Assembly: GCA_944332005.1 (NCBI GenBank)
Contig: CALVJD010000054.1
Location: forward strand, 1-32,420
Length of the DNA: 32,420 nt
Direction of reading: 5' to 3'
From: an uncultured Bacilli bacterium
GTDB lineage: Bacteria; Bacillota_I; Bacilli_A; RF39; UBA660
In this document: one piece after another, positions 22,585-31,229 of the stretch
Layout of the letters: the number at the start of each line of letters is the position of its first letter
Position numbering within the stretch: the first letter of the stretch is position 1
Notes under the pieces: model-generated
Told to the model about the DNA's origin: nothing
The model's input: the letters and a program-made list of their open reading frames with translations, nothing else
Databases searched by the model: none
Translations under genes and position numbers: made by a program

Positions 22585-22613
22585 ATTATAACAAATTCAT
22601 TTATGATGTGCAA
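22585..22613 (-). promoter_or_regulatory. Sigma-A promoter of the copy-1 RNA element
   Basis: TTGCAC, a 17-bp spacer and TATAAT on the minus strand begin 5 bp after the LCP gene stop (22618). The spacing and -10 are perfect. Confidence 0.8.
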
Positions 22614-22617
22614 GTAT

Positions 22618-24090
22618 TTATTCTTCACTTGTGTTTGTATTTCCAAATTCAATCTCTTTTATTTTGGCAATTGCATCTGATACACTCTCTTTATTCGGCT
22701 CCATCACATAAAGAGATTCATTTGGATAAGAATAGGTGTAGTTATGACTATCAGACCCATTTAAACTGATCGACTCGAATTTCCATGATGGCATTTCACT
22801 TAATTGTAAATTTACTAAACTATATATCTTGCTAGTTGGCATATTCGTTTGAAAACTTCCACCTAATGATTCCAATATAGATGTATATTTTTTAATCAAA
22901 GTCTCTGAGCTCAAAGCTTTATTTAAGATAGCCGTAATAACTTTTTGCTGATTTTTACCACGTTGACGATCTCCATCCGAAAATGCTTTTCGTTCACGAG
23001 AGAACGCTAACGCTTGTTTCCCATTCAAATGATTCATGCCTTTTTTAAAGTATTCTCCACTCACTGCTCGGAAACTATAATCACTTTCAACATCGATCCC
23101 CCCTACGGCATCTACTAATTCAATTAAAGTAGTAAAATTAACTCTGACATAATAATTAATGTCAATATCAAGTAAATCTTCGATCGTGGTTACGGACATA
23201 TCGATACCATAAATACCAGCATGCGTTAATTTATCACGATATCCTGTGGTTCCGTGTAATTGAACATAATAATCTCTAGGAATCGTTGTGAGTAACACTT
23301 TATGCGTATTTGGATTTACAGTTGCTACAATATTGACATCACTTCGTGATACAGAAGAAATATCACCATAAATATCAATTCCACTGATATAGATATTAAA
23401 TGGTTCCTTTGTAACATTTACTTCTTTCACTACGACTTCACTTTCAATTTTAATGGATGCTGTATATAAAACTCTAACGCTATCCTCAAAGTCTTCCACG
23501 CTTTCATTTAACATCGAATGATTGACTGCACTTATCAATATAGCATCTACTTCTTCATTCATCAAAGCATCTGCTTCGCTTAGATAAGAAGAAAATTCTT
23601 CTTCTTGTATATTTACCTTTTCCTTTATTTCATTTAATGCTTCCTCATATGTTTCATCTTTTGCTTCATATATTCCAAGAGAATGATTATCAAGATCATC
23701 GATAGATAATAATTCGGAATCTTTTAAAACCAATACATAATAATCTACCAATTGATAATCTTTTGCTCTAATACGATCTAACAAATTCAAAGTACTATTC
23801 AAATAATATAGACCAAAACAGCTACCAACAATTATAAGAGTAAGAATAATATCAGCAATAATTTTTATCCAATTTTTAAAATTATTTTTCCATGCAAATA
23901 ACCCAAAAATTAACGTAATACCAAAATATCCTAATAATACTGGTACCAAATATTTCGTTGGAAGTACATTCATAGAAAGAACGATACCAAGTAAAATAAG
24001 CGTTAATATTAAATAAATGCCTAGAATAATACGACTTACAATCGTAGTAGTCTTCGTTTTTCGCTTTCGTTTTTTTGACATATGTATCAC
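22618..24090 (-). CDS. LytR-CpsA-Psr (LCP) family wall-polymer transferase
   Basis: The protein has 490 residues. Its basic N-terminus (KKRKRKTK) is followed by three membrane helices (about 15-40, 47-66, 78-98). After an Asp/Glu-rich accessory region (about 110-225) comes the LCP domain (about 230-410) with SRSDVNIVATVNP, TTIPRDYYV, RDKLTHAGIYG and DGDRQRGKNQQKVI, including the Asp and Arg residues that bind the polyprenyl pyrophosphate head group. LCP enzymes attach teichoic acids or capsule to peptidoglycan. Its position next to tagD and the polysaccharide operon fits that job. The start is a GTG (24090) or the ATG at 24081; both have weak sites. Confidence 0.93.
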   Translation of the reverse strand: MIHMSKKRKRKTKTTTIVSRIILGIYLILTLILLGIVLSMNVLPTKYLVPVLLGYFGITLIFGLFAWKNNFKNWIKIIADIILTLIIVGSCFGLYYLNSTLNLLDRIRAKDYQLVDYYVLVLKDSELLSIDDLDNHSLGIYEAKDETYEEALNEIKEKVNIQEEEFSSYLSEADALMNEEVDAILISAVNHSMLNESVEDFEDSVRVLYTASIKIESEVVVKEVNVTKEPFNIYISGIDIYGDISSVSRSDVNIVATVNPNTHKVLLTTIPRDYYVQLHGTTGYRDKLTHAGIYGIDMSVTTIEDLLDIDINYYVRVNFTTLIELVDAVGGIDVESDYSFRAVSGEYFKKGMNHLNGKQALAFSRERKAFSDGDRQRGKNQQKVITAILNKALSSETLIKKYTSILESLGGSFQTNMPTSKIYSLVNLQLSEMPSWKFESISLNGSDSHNYTYSYPNESLYVMEPNKESVSDAIAKIKEIEFGNTNTSEE

Positions 24091-24103
24091 TACTTTCTTT
24101 AAG

Positions 24104-24132
24104 ATTATAACATAATCGAAAACACATCACAA
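24104..24132 (-). promoter_or_regulatory. Promoter of the LCP gene
   Basis: TTGTGA, a 17-bp spacer and TATAAT on the minus strand lie 14 bp before the GTG. The LCP gene is thus expressed independently of the polysaccharide operon that ends at 24327. The remaining 24133-24326 is very AT-rich with no gene or clear terminator. Confidence 0.75.
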
Positions 24133-24326
24133 CATATAGATATCTACTTAATTAAAAGGAAAATCACCAAACATAGCCTTCGTTTAAAAAAATATTTCCC
24201 CTAAACCATATTTAAGATTAGATTTTAACACTTCAAATTAATTACCATAAATATTGCTCCTGTTTTAAACATTCATAGAATAATTAAACTTATTTAATAA
24301 AGCCATTTATATGTTTTTCAAATAAT

Positions 24327-25346
24327 TTATATAATTTTTTTCAATATTTTTGTTATCATTTCTTTATATTTAGTATTTAAATTATACTTATATGTCTTAT
24401 TTAAGTCTATTTTTTTTAAATAACTATCAACTTCTTCAATAGATTTACAAAAGAATATATAATCCAATTTTTCTAGCCATTTATATACTCCACTTACTTT
24501 TTTACTTTTATTATCTAACGCAATGCACGGAGTTGAAGTTATTGCAGCAAAAATCATTCCATGAAGTCTATCAGTAATAACTAATTCTGCTTTCATAAAT
24601 TCTTCTAACTTATTATTAAATATCCTATCTCGTTTCTTTAAAGAAATCCCTTTATTTAATACAGTAGTAGTCATCCTTACATTTTTATTATCTAATAATT
24701 CGTTAATTTTTTCTCCGTTTATATGTTTTTCTTTATCCGCTCGTAAAATAACTAAAATTCCATCTCGAATATATTTCTTATGTCTTTTTAAAGTCAATAC
24801 GACATCAGGAAGTAAATAATTACCTTTTACTTTTTTAAAATTCTTTTTACAAATTTTATAAGATTTTTCTTCTCTTGAGCATAAATAAATATTTTTATGT
24901 TTGTCAATTGTTTCTTTTAAAGATTTTAATTCTTTATTTCCTTCTTCATTATCATCAAAATAATAAGTTTGTGGCATAATTATAATTTTATTATCATTAA
25001 AATTATTTATTACATCTTTTATCATTTCTTCTTCATTCATCCACAAATTTCCTATCAAGCCTCCTCCAGTAATTACAATAATATCGGAAAGATGAACGTA
25101 ATTTAACACTAATTTTTTAGCTAACATATACCTCTCACCAGGAATTTCAATGATAGGTAATTGAAAACTTTTTAAAATATCTACGATAGCAATTGATATA
25201 GCATGATCTCCAATATTACCATGTAAAGGAGATCCAATATAAATGATTTTCTTTTCATCTGAATGTACTAAAGTCTTTTTTAGTTCTCTTTTTGATATGA
25301 TAATTTTAATTGCTTTTTGAATCTTTTTTGCTATTTTTTTTACCAT
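24327..25346 (-). CDS. Polysaccharide pyruvyl transferase family protein
   Basis: The protein has 339 residues in the GT-B-like family that adds pyruvate ketals to sugars from phosphoenolpyruvate (CsaB, WcaK, EpsI/O). Landmarks are IGSPLHGNIGDHAISIAI (37-54), VITGGGLIGNLWMNEE, IIIMPQTYYF and the late RLHGMIFAAITSTPCIALDN. The RLHG motif is the usual family signature. A very basic, Lys/Ile-rich N-terminus (VKKIAKKIQKAIK) could bind the membrane. Its start lies 41 bp inside the radical SAM gene. Pyruvylation would add negative charge to the polymer. It is the last gene of the AT-rich operon; no terminator was found. Confidence 0.88.
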   Translation of the reverse strand: MVKKIAKKIQKAIKIIISKRELKKTLVHSDEKKIIYIGSPLHGNIGDHAISIAIVDILKSFQLPIIEIPGERYMLAKKLVLNYVHLSDIIVITGGGLIGNLWMNEEEMIKDVINNFNDNKIIIMPQTYYFDDNEEGNKELKSLKETIDKHKNIYLCSREEKSYKICKKNFKKVKGNYLLPDVVLTLKRHKKYIRDGILVILRADKEKHINGEKINELLDNKNVRMTTTVLNKGISLKKRDRIFNNKLEEFMKAELVITDRLHGMIFAAITSTPCIALDNKSKKVSGVYKWLEKLDYIFFCKSIEEVDSYLKKIDLNKTYKYNLNTKYKEMITKILKKII

Positions 25347-26442
25347 ATACTTTTCTCACAATCTTTTTAGCGTTTTGTAAAGTTGTATATTTTACTTTTC
25401 GAACTAATCTATGTTTGTTAATTTTTTTCTTTCTCATTTCATCATATTCCTCATTGTTATCATATAATTTTTGACTCATGAATTCTTTCATTTTAGGTTG
25501 TAACCATTCGCCATCTGGTGTCACCCTGTTTCTTAAGCTAGCATAATTGACATCATTGCCAATTCCCGGTATATCTCCTAAAGCTAAATATGCGTGACCA
25601 TTATAACAGTGAGCAATTTGACAATTTTTTCCAATTGCTTCAAATTTTAATGGCTTATCTACATTTTCATATATATTATCAATAACTTTACTAAAATAAC
25701 ATTGTTTCATACTTCCAGTAGTTAAATTTATATAAACACTCCAGTCTCCAGCATAGCAAAATTCTTTTCTTTTTTTGTAAAAAATTTTAGATTTAAATTT
25801 AAACAAATCTGAATCAAACTGTCCCCATATTTTTTTATACTCATCAAAAGTTTTTTCAGATAAAACCTCTATACCACCGGTTCTATCATCTCTTGCAATT
25901 GTAACATGACATAAAGTACCCATTTTTTGCATACAAACTTTTTTTAATTCTTCAATATGAGGTATAAGTTCATCACTTGGAGTAATTTCCACTGTATAAG
26001 AACATCCTGCATCTTTCATCATTTGAATGTTTTCAAAATATTTATCTAATAAATTGAGTCTTAATAATTCTAAATAATGAAAAGAGAATTTAAATACTAA
26101 TCGTTCCAGAAGGTCTTTAGGAAACTTAGCAATTTCTTTAAATCTATTAGTCAAAGTTCCATTTGTTACTATCATAACATAATGACCTTCTTCAAGTAAG
26201 GCTTTTGTAACAGGAATAACTTCACTAGACAAGAGTGTTTCTCCTCCTGCACATAAATTAATTAAACATTTCCCACCTAATCTTTTAACTGATAATGCTT
26301 TCCTTATTTCCTCTGGAGTATGTCCAAATTTTGCTAATTTATTATTAAATTTTCTCATTTGTGCAATATAGCAATAATGACATCTTAAATTACATGTTTC
26401 CGTATCTATATAACATTCTATATATCTTTTTAACTTATCCAT
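25306..26442 (-). CDS. Radical SAM protein with SPASM-like C-terminus
   Basis: The enzyme has 378 residues. The radical SAM cluster motif is CNLRCHYC (Cys 17, 21, 24), with a following glycine-rich segment (NLCAGGETLLS) that binds SAM. The C-terminal third has further Cys: FCYAGDW, MKQCYF, KNCQIAHCYNGHAY, suggesting one or two auxiliary Fe-S clusters as in SPASM proteins. The tail is strongly basic. Within a polysaccharide operon it may modify a sugar or a carrier-linked intermediate, or a peptide not seen here; no peptide substrate gene is present. A strong AAGGAG ribosome site precedes the ATG. The 3' end overlaps the pyruvyl transferase gene. Confidence 0.88.
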   Translation of the reverse strand: MDKLKRYIECYIDTETCNLRCHYCYIAQMRKFNNKLAKFGHTPEEIRKALSVKRLGGKCLINLCAGGETLLSSEVIPVTKALLEEGHYVMIVTNGTLTNRFKEIAKFPKDLLERLVFKFSFHYLELLRLNLLDKYFENIQMMKDAGCSYTVEITPSDELIPHIEELKKVCMQKMGTLCHVTIARDDRTGGIEVLSEKTFDEYKKIWGQFDSDLFKFKSKIFYKKRKEFCYAGDWSVYINLTTGSMKQCYFSKVIDNIYENVDKPLKFEAIGKNCQIAHCYNGHAYLALGDIPGIGNDVNYASLRNRVTPDGEWLQPKMKEFMSQKLYDNNEEYDEMRKKKINKHRLVRKVKYTTLQNAKKIVRKVYGKKNSKKDSKSN

Positions 26443-26454
26443 ACTACATTCTCC

Positions 26455-27963
26455 TTATTTTTTTAATGTGTTAAAAAATAATTTAATCTTATTTTTATCA
26501 AATGAAACTAAACAGTTTATCACAAAACTTATTATACATAATAAAACCCCAAATAACAATAATTCAAGCCAAGTTTCAGGAAGAAAAAAGAATCTGATCA
26601 CATAGCCTATTATAACATTAATAATCACCGATAATAATGATTTAAATATTTCTGGAAAAAAAACTTTCCAGTTAAAGCCAAGATATTTAGCTCCAAATGG
26701 TACTGTATAAAATAGATTTCTAATAATGCTTAATGTTGTACTTACCCCAACAACAGCAATTATTCCTAAATTAGTGGTTTTTAAAAGTGCATAAACAATT
26801 AAGATGTTTAAAAAACCAGTTACACAAACTAAAATAGAATTGATTTTGATTTTATTAATTACCGTGAATACATTATGAATTATAGAAGCAGGGCCAATAA
26901 TTATCCAATGCGATATTGAAATGATGGACAATAATAGTAAGTAATTTGCATCTTGTGTTGGAAACCATAGCTTAAAAAGTATATCTCCCAAAACAATGAT
27001 GCATATGATTGGAATATTTAAGAAAATTCCTACAAATTGCATTTCTTCTTGTATCATATGTTTTAATTCTTCTTTTTTTTTCGTTGCATATGCTTTAGTC
27101 AAATTTGGCATAAATATTGTACTTAAATTACCAATGACCGTTCCAATAATATTTGGAATAATTTTAACTATTGCTAAAATACCCATCGATGTTGGATCTA
27201 AAAATAAATTTGTTACCAATAAATCTAACCCTTCAGATAAGACTGTACCTATTCTAGTGATAGAATTCCATATGCCAGAAACAAATAATACCTTTATTTT
27301 TTGAAAATCAAATTTACCTATTTTAATATTACCTATTAATTTTCTTTTATAGTATAAGTTGCATATTTGAATAAATGTTGTTGCAATTAAAGTTGCTAGT
27401 CCTACAAAAGCAATGTATGGAGAAAATTTTGTATAAATAACATATAGCAATATTGCTTTTATAAAATAACTAAACATATTAATTATAGATTGAATATATA
27501 ATTTATTTTTTATATAATAGGAAACAGATAAATTAGTTGTTAAGAGCCCTAATAATAAATTAAGTGCTAGAAATGTAAATAACATTTTTACATCTATTAC
27601 TAAATCGGGCGATATTTGAATAAAATTTTCTAAATTAATAATCAAAAAGGTAATGATAGGAATTGATATGATTACTAATATTAAATTTGCCCAGAAAGTT
27701 GCCGAATAATAACCATTTGCTTCCTCTATTTTATTCTTATGATATTCAACAGAAATAAATCTACTAGACATAGAATTTATTGCTAATGTTATTATTGTAA
27801 AGTAGTTTATAAAAGTATTTGCTAATTGAGTAAATCCATAGGCTTCTTCACTTACCGTGTTTACAATAAATGAACTCAAAAAGAAGTTAATTAATGCATT
27901 AACTACAAAAGCAAGAACTATTGCTATAAAATTAATTAACAATTCTTTTTTTTCCGTACTCAT
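26455..27963 (-). CDS. Polysaccharide flippase (Wzx-type, MOP superfamily)
   Basis: The protein has 502 residues and about 14 hydrophobic helices evenly spaced along its length, with the PST/Wzx look (N-terminal helix FIAIVLAFVVNALINFFLSS; NSITRIGTVLSEGLDLLVTN near the middle). It flips undecaprenyl-linked repeat units to the outside face of the membrane. The start ATG has AAAGG upstream. It lies 16 bp after the preceding glycosyltransferase gene and 12 bp before the radical SAM gene, in one operon. The substrate cannot be read from the sequence. Confidence 0.92.
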   Translation of the reverse strand: MSTEKKELLINFIAIVLAFVVNALINFFLSSFIVNTVSEEAYGFTQLANTFINYFTIITLAINSMSSRFISVEYHKNKIEEANGYYSATFWANLILVIISIPIITFLIINLENFIQISPDLVIDVKMLFTFLALNLLLGLLTTNLSVSYYIKNKLYIQSIINMFSYFIKAILLYVIYTKFSPYIAFVGLATLIATTFIQICNLYYKRKLIGNIKIGKFDFQKIKVLFVSGIWNSITRIGTVLSEGLDLLVTNLFLDPTSMGILAIVKIIPNIIGTVIGNLSTIFMPNLTKAYATKKKEELKHMIQEEMQFVGIFLNIPIICIIVLGDILFKLWFPTQDANYLLLLSIISISHWIIIGPASIIHNVFTVINKIKINSILVCVTGFLNILIVYALLKTTNLGIIAVVGVSTTLSIIRNLFYTVPFGAKYLGFNWKVFFPEIFKSLLSVIINVIIGYVIRFFFLPETWLELLLFGVLLCIISFVINCLVSFDKNKIKLFFNTLKK

Positions 27964-27979
27964 ATACTTACCTTTCTTT

Positions 27980-28954
27980 TTATTTTTTCAATAATAAAAA
28001 TAATTTTGAATATAAATTTAAATTAGTTAATAAAAGAACGACCATAAGTTTTTTTTGTAAGGGGATTAATTTGTTTTTGAAAAACACATTTTTATTGTTT
28101 TTTATTTTATCAACTACTTCTAATTGTTCTTTACCATCATAATGAGTTTTTATCATATTGTTTATCAATGATAAATAAACTAATAACTCATTACAACTAA
28201 CTTCTTCTTCGAATTCTTTTCTATCTTTAAAATATTCTTTTATTTCATCTACTGCTATTAGGACATCAAATCTTTTCTTGTTAAAAGTTGCCATAATACT
28301 ATTTTCTCTTTGGAGATAATAATATAATTTATCACTTATTAGTGCTACACTATTAGCTTTATCGTACAACTTATAAGTAGTAAAATTATCTTCATGAATT
28401 TTTCCAACCGGATATTTAATATGATTATCAGTAAATAAAGTCCTCTTATAAAGTTTGTTCCATACCATAATTTCGGTATTTTGATCTAAAGTAAATATAT
28501 CTTTTATAGCTTCACTTGAAGTATAAACTTTATCTTCTTTTTCTTTTCGAACTGATATTTTACCGTCTTCATCTATGTATTTAAAATTACAAGCTGCAAT
28601 ATCTGAATGATTTATTAAAGCCGCAATTAATAGCTTTTCAACATATTCACAAGACACAAAATCATCACTATCTATAAAGCATATATATTCCCCTTTTGCT
28701 TTATCTAGTCCAAAATTTCTAGCCTCACTAAGTCCACCATTTTCTTTATGAATAACTTTTATTCTCTTATCCTTTTGAGCATATTCATCGCATATTTTAC
28801 CACAATTATCTGGTGAACCATCATCCACTAAAATAACTTCAATATTTTTATATGTTTGCTTTATTATTGAATCAACACACTTTTTCAAGTATTGTTCCAC
28901 CTTATAGATTGGTACTACTACACTAACTAACACTTCTTCGCGTTTTCTATTCAT
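27980..28954 (-). CDS. Family 2 glycosyltransferase
   Basis: The enzyme has 324 residues and a GT-A fold: start strand SVVVPIYKVEQYLKKC, nucleotide site ILVDDGSPDNC, the ENGGLSEARNFGL segment and the metal-binding IDSDDF (about 95). The C-terminal 200 residues are helical and end hydrophobic. It transfers a sugar from a nucleotide donor to the lipid-linked repeat unit on the cytoplasmic face. It is a clear relative of the C-terminal half of the next gene upstream (both 324 residues), so they probably arose by duplication. The ATG overlaps that gene's TGA as ATGA. Confidence 0.93.
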   Translation of the reverse strand: MNRKREEVLVSVVVPIYKVEQYLKKCVDSIIKQTYKNIEVILVDDGSPDNCGKICDEYAQKDKRIKVIHKENGGLSEARNFGLDKAKGEYICFIDSDDFVSCEYVEKLLIAALINHSDIAACNFKYIDEDGKISVRKEKEDKVYTSSEAIKDIFTLDQNTEIMVWNKLYKRTLFTDNHIKYPVGKIHEDNFTTYKLYDKANSVALISDKLYYYLQRENSIMATFNKKRFDVLIAVDEIKEYFKDRKEFEEEVSCNELLVYLSLINNMIKTHYDGKEQLEVVDKIKNNKNVFFKNKLIPLQKKLMVVLLLTNLNLYSKLFLLLKK

Positions 28955-31227
28955 CTTGACTGTCCTTTCAATTTTCTAATAAAATTAATCATTTTTTTTG
29001 TAAAGTCATAATTAATAACAAAACACGTTAATTGAATTTTTCTTATTAAACTCATATTAGTAAATATTAACTCCAAATAATTGTTTCTGATATTTTTTTT
29101 CATCTGTTGTATTTCGTCTTGGAATTCAGTTTCATTTTCTGCTCCATAATAAGCTATCTTAGCAAGAAGTGAAAAATCCGAACGATCCCTTTTTTCTTTT
29201 ATAAGTTTTTGTATCTCTTTACTTTTGTTTTTTGAATAATCTGCCAAGTCGTCGCAGGCATCGAACAAGTCAAAGTCTCTTTTTCTAAACTTGTTTCTTG
29301 TTGTACTATTTTGGGACAATCTATAGTTGTAACAATATTTATTACTCTTTACTAATATATTCGCCTTATCTAGCGCTTTATAAATAAAAGGTATATCTTC
29401 GTTAATTTTCCCTTCAGGAAATTTTAAATGTTGAACTATTTTTTTGCTATATAAATAAGTACATGGAGAATATTCTCCGGTTTTCATACCATACTTCAAA
29501 TATTCAACTAAAATAGCATCACCTTTATATATTTTTTCATTAAAATGCTCAGTTTGAAAATCATAATCATTCTTTCTAATTTTAATAAAAGAGCAATCAG
29601 CATGATGTTTTTTTACTAAATAGTGTAGATAATCAAAGGTATCTAAATCAATCCAGTCATCACTATCAACAAAGCCAATATATTTACCTGTTGCAATATC
29701 CAGACCTTTGTTTCTAGCTGAGGCTTGACCACCATTTTCTTTATCAACAATAGTTATTCTTTTATCTTTTGCAGCATAAGCTTCACATATTTTTAAACTT
29801 TCATCTTTTGAACCATCATTAACTAAAATAATTTCTAAATTAGTATAAGATTGACTTATAATAGAGTCCAAACATTTTTTTAAATATTTTTCGGCATTAT
29901 AAATAGGAACAATTACACTTATTTTATCTTTTTGATTTTCTGAATATATTTCTAATTTTTCTTTTTTTATTATATGTAAAGAAGGAACCAGTTCATAAAG
30001 AACATACATTAATATAACTACAATTCCCGGATTATAAATAAATATAACTAATTTAATATTTCCAACAAGTAAAGAAATAAGAAAAAAGATTATCAAATGT
30101 GTATATTTAGAAGTTTGCTTTTTTATGATTACATAGCAAATATAGAATAATATAAAAATCATAATAGTTAATCCAATTAAACCAGTTCGCCATATTTCAT
30201 TAATATATCCAACATCTGAAGAAAAACCTAATATATCTGAAACTCCACCAAATCCAGCAATAGAATATCCTGCACCTATTATCACCCTAAACAAGGAAGG
30301 AAGTCTCCAAAAATTAGAACTGAATAGCACATTAGCTGTTCCCCAGTTTTTTGTAAAAAATGAGGAAAAATCTTTTATAATCCATTGTATAGTCAATGGT
30401 TTAACAAGATATACAACCAATAAAACTAGAAAAAGAATGATACTAGAACAAAGAATAACATTTTTGTATTCTTTTAATTTTCGATTACATATCAAACATA
30501 TAAACCATATTATAATGCCAATCCCAAATATAACTAATCCTGTTCGTGAATTTAAAATCACAATTAATAATAATAATGGAATGAAAGCCAAGAATTTCTT
30601 TCCATTTTTTAGACTGTAAAAAAGTGGTAAGGCCGCAATAATTCCCGATCCGAATCCAAAAGCATCAACCATTCCATTAGAATATCCATAAAAACGTCTT
30701 GGCACATGAAACTTATCAACGAACAATTCGTCACCAGTTAAATAATATAATAGGCTTAATAAGAATGATTTAAAACTAGGAAACAAAAACGATAATAAAC
30801 AAATCACACCTTGTATTGTTCCAGCATAAATTGTTAGTCTAATTACTTTTTCAAAAGCTATGTTATTCCTTTTCGCATATATTAAAACAAACAATACACA
30901 CAATAAAGTTATTGGAATAACTAACCCCATTGAATACAAATTTATAAATATATTATAAAAATAAATTTCGTCATAAATTAGATAATTAATTATAATTGAT
31001 ATTCCATACCAACCAAAATACAAAAAAAACAAAAAGGCAATTTTTTTTATTTCTTTTTCTTTAAAAAACTTAATCGTATCTTTTTTATATTTAGTTATTA
31101 ACATAATAAAGCTAAATACAAAAACTATTAATAAAGTATTTACATTTTTTATTATTGGTGGAGCATATAGTAACATAAAAATATATATAGTTAACATTAT
31201 GCTTTTAATTTTTTGACTACTTATCAT
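28951..31227 (-). CDS. Wzy-type polymerase fused to a family 2 glycosyltransferase
   Basis: The protein has 758 residues in two parts. Residues 1-434 carry about 11-12 membrane helices with a longer loop before the last ones (around LFSSNFWRLPSLFRVIIGAGYS) and look like an O-antigen/capsule polymerase or ligase. Residues 435-758 are a complete 324-residue GT-A transferase: ISVIVPIYNAEKYLKKC, LVNDGSKDESL, ENGGQASARNKGL, VDSDDWIDL. The join (EIYSENQKDK) is short and in frame, with no stop or frameshift. Coupling polymerisation to a transfer step in one chain is unusual. The ATG is 2 bp after the upstream gene's stop. Specificity is unknown. Confidence 0.88.
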   Translation of the reverse strand: MISSQKIKSIMLTIYIFMLLYAPPIIKNVNTLLIVFVFSFIMLITKYKKDTIKFFKEKEIKKIAFLFFLYFGWYGISIIINYLIYDEIYFYNIFINLYSMGLVIPITLLCVLFVLIYAKRNNIAFEKVIRLTIYAGTIQGVICLLSFLFPSFKSFLLSLLYYLTGDELFVDKFHVPRRFYGYSNGMVDAFGFGSGIIAALPLFYSLKNGKKFLAFIPLLLLIVILNSRTGLVIFGIGIIIWFICLICNRKLKEYKNVILCSSIILFLVLLVVYLVKPLTIQWIIKDFSSFFTKNWGTANVLFSSNFWRLPSLFRVIIGAGYSIAGFGGVSDILGFSSDVGYINEIWRTGLIGLTIMIFILFYICYVIIKKQTSKYTHLIIFFLISLLVGNIKLVIFIYNPGIVVILMYVLYELVPSLHIIKKEKLEIYSENQKDKISVIVPIYNAEKYLKKCLDSIISQSYTNLEIILVNDGSKDESLKICEAYAAKDKRITIVDKENGGQASARNKGLDIATGKYIGFVDSDDWIDLDTFDYLHYLVKKHHADCSFIKIRKNDYDFQTEHFNEKIYKGDAILVEYLKYGMKTGEYSPCTYLYSKKIVQHLKFPEGKINEDIPFIYKALDKANILVKSNKYCYNYRLSQNSTTRNKFRKRDFDLFDACDDLADYSKNKSKEIQKLIKEKRDRSDFSLLAKIAYYGAENETEFQDEIQQMKKNIRNNYLELIFTNMSLIRKIQLTCFVINYDFTKKMINFIRKLKGQSR

Positions 31228-31229
31228 AA

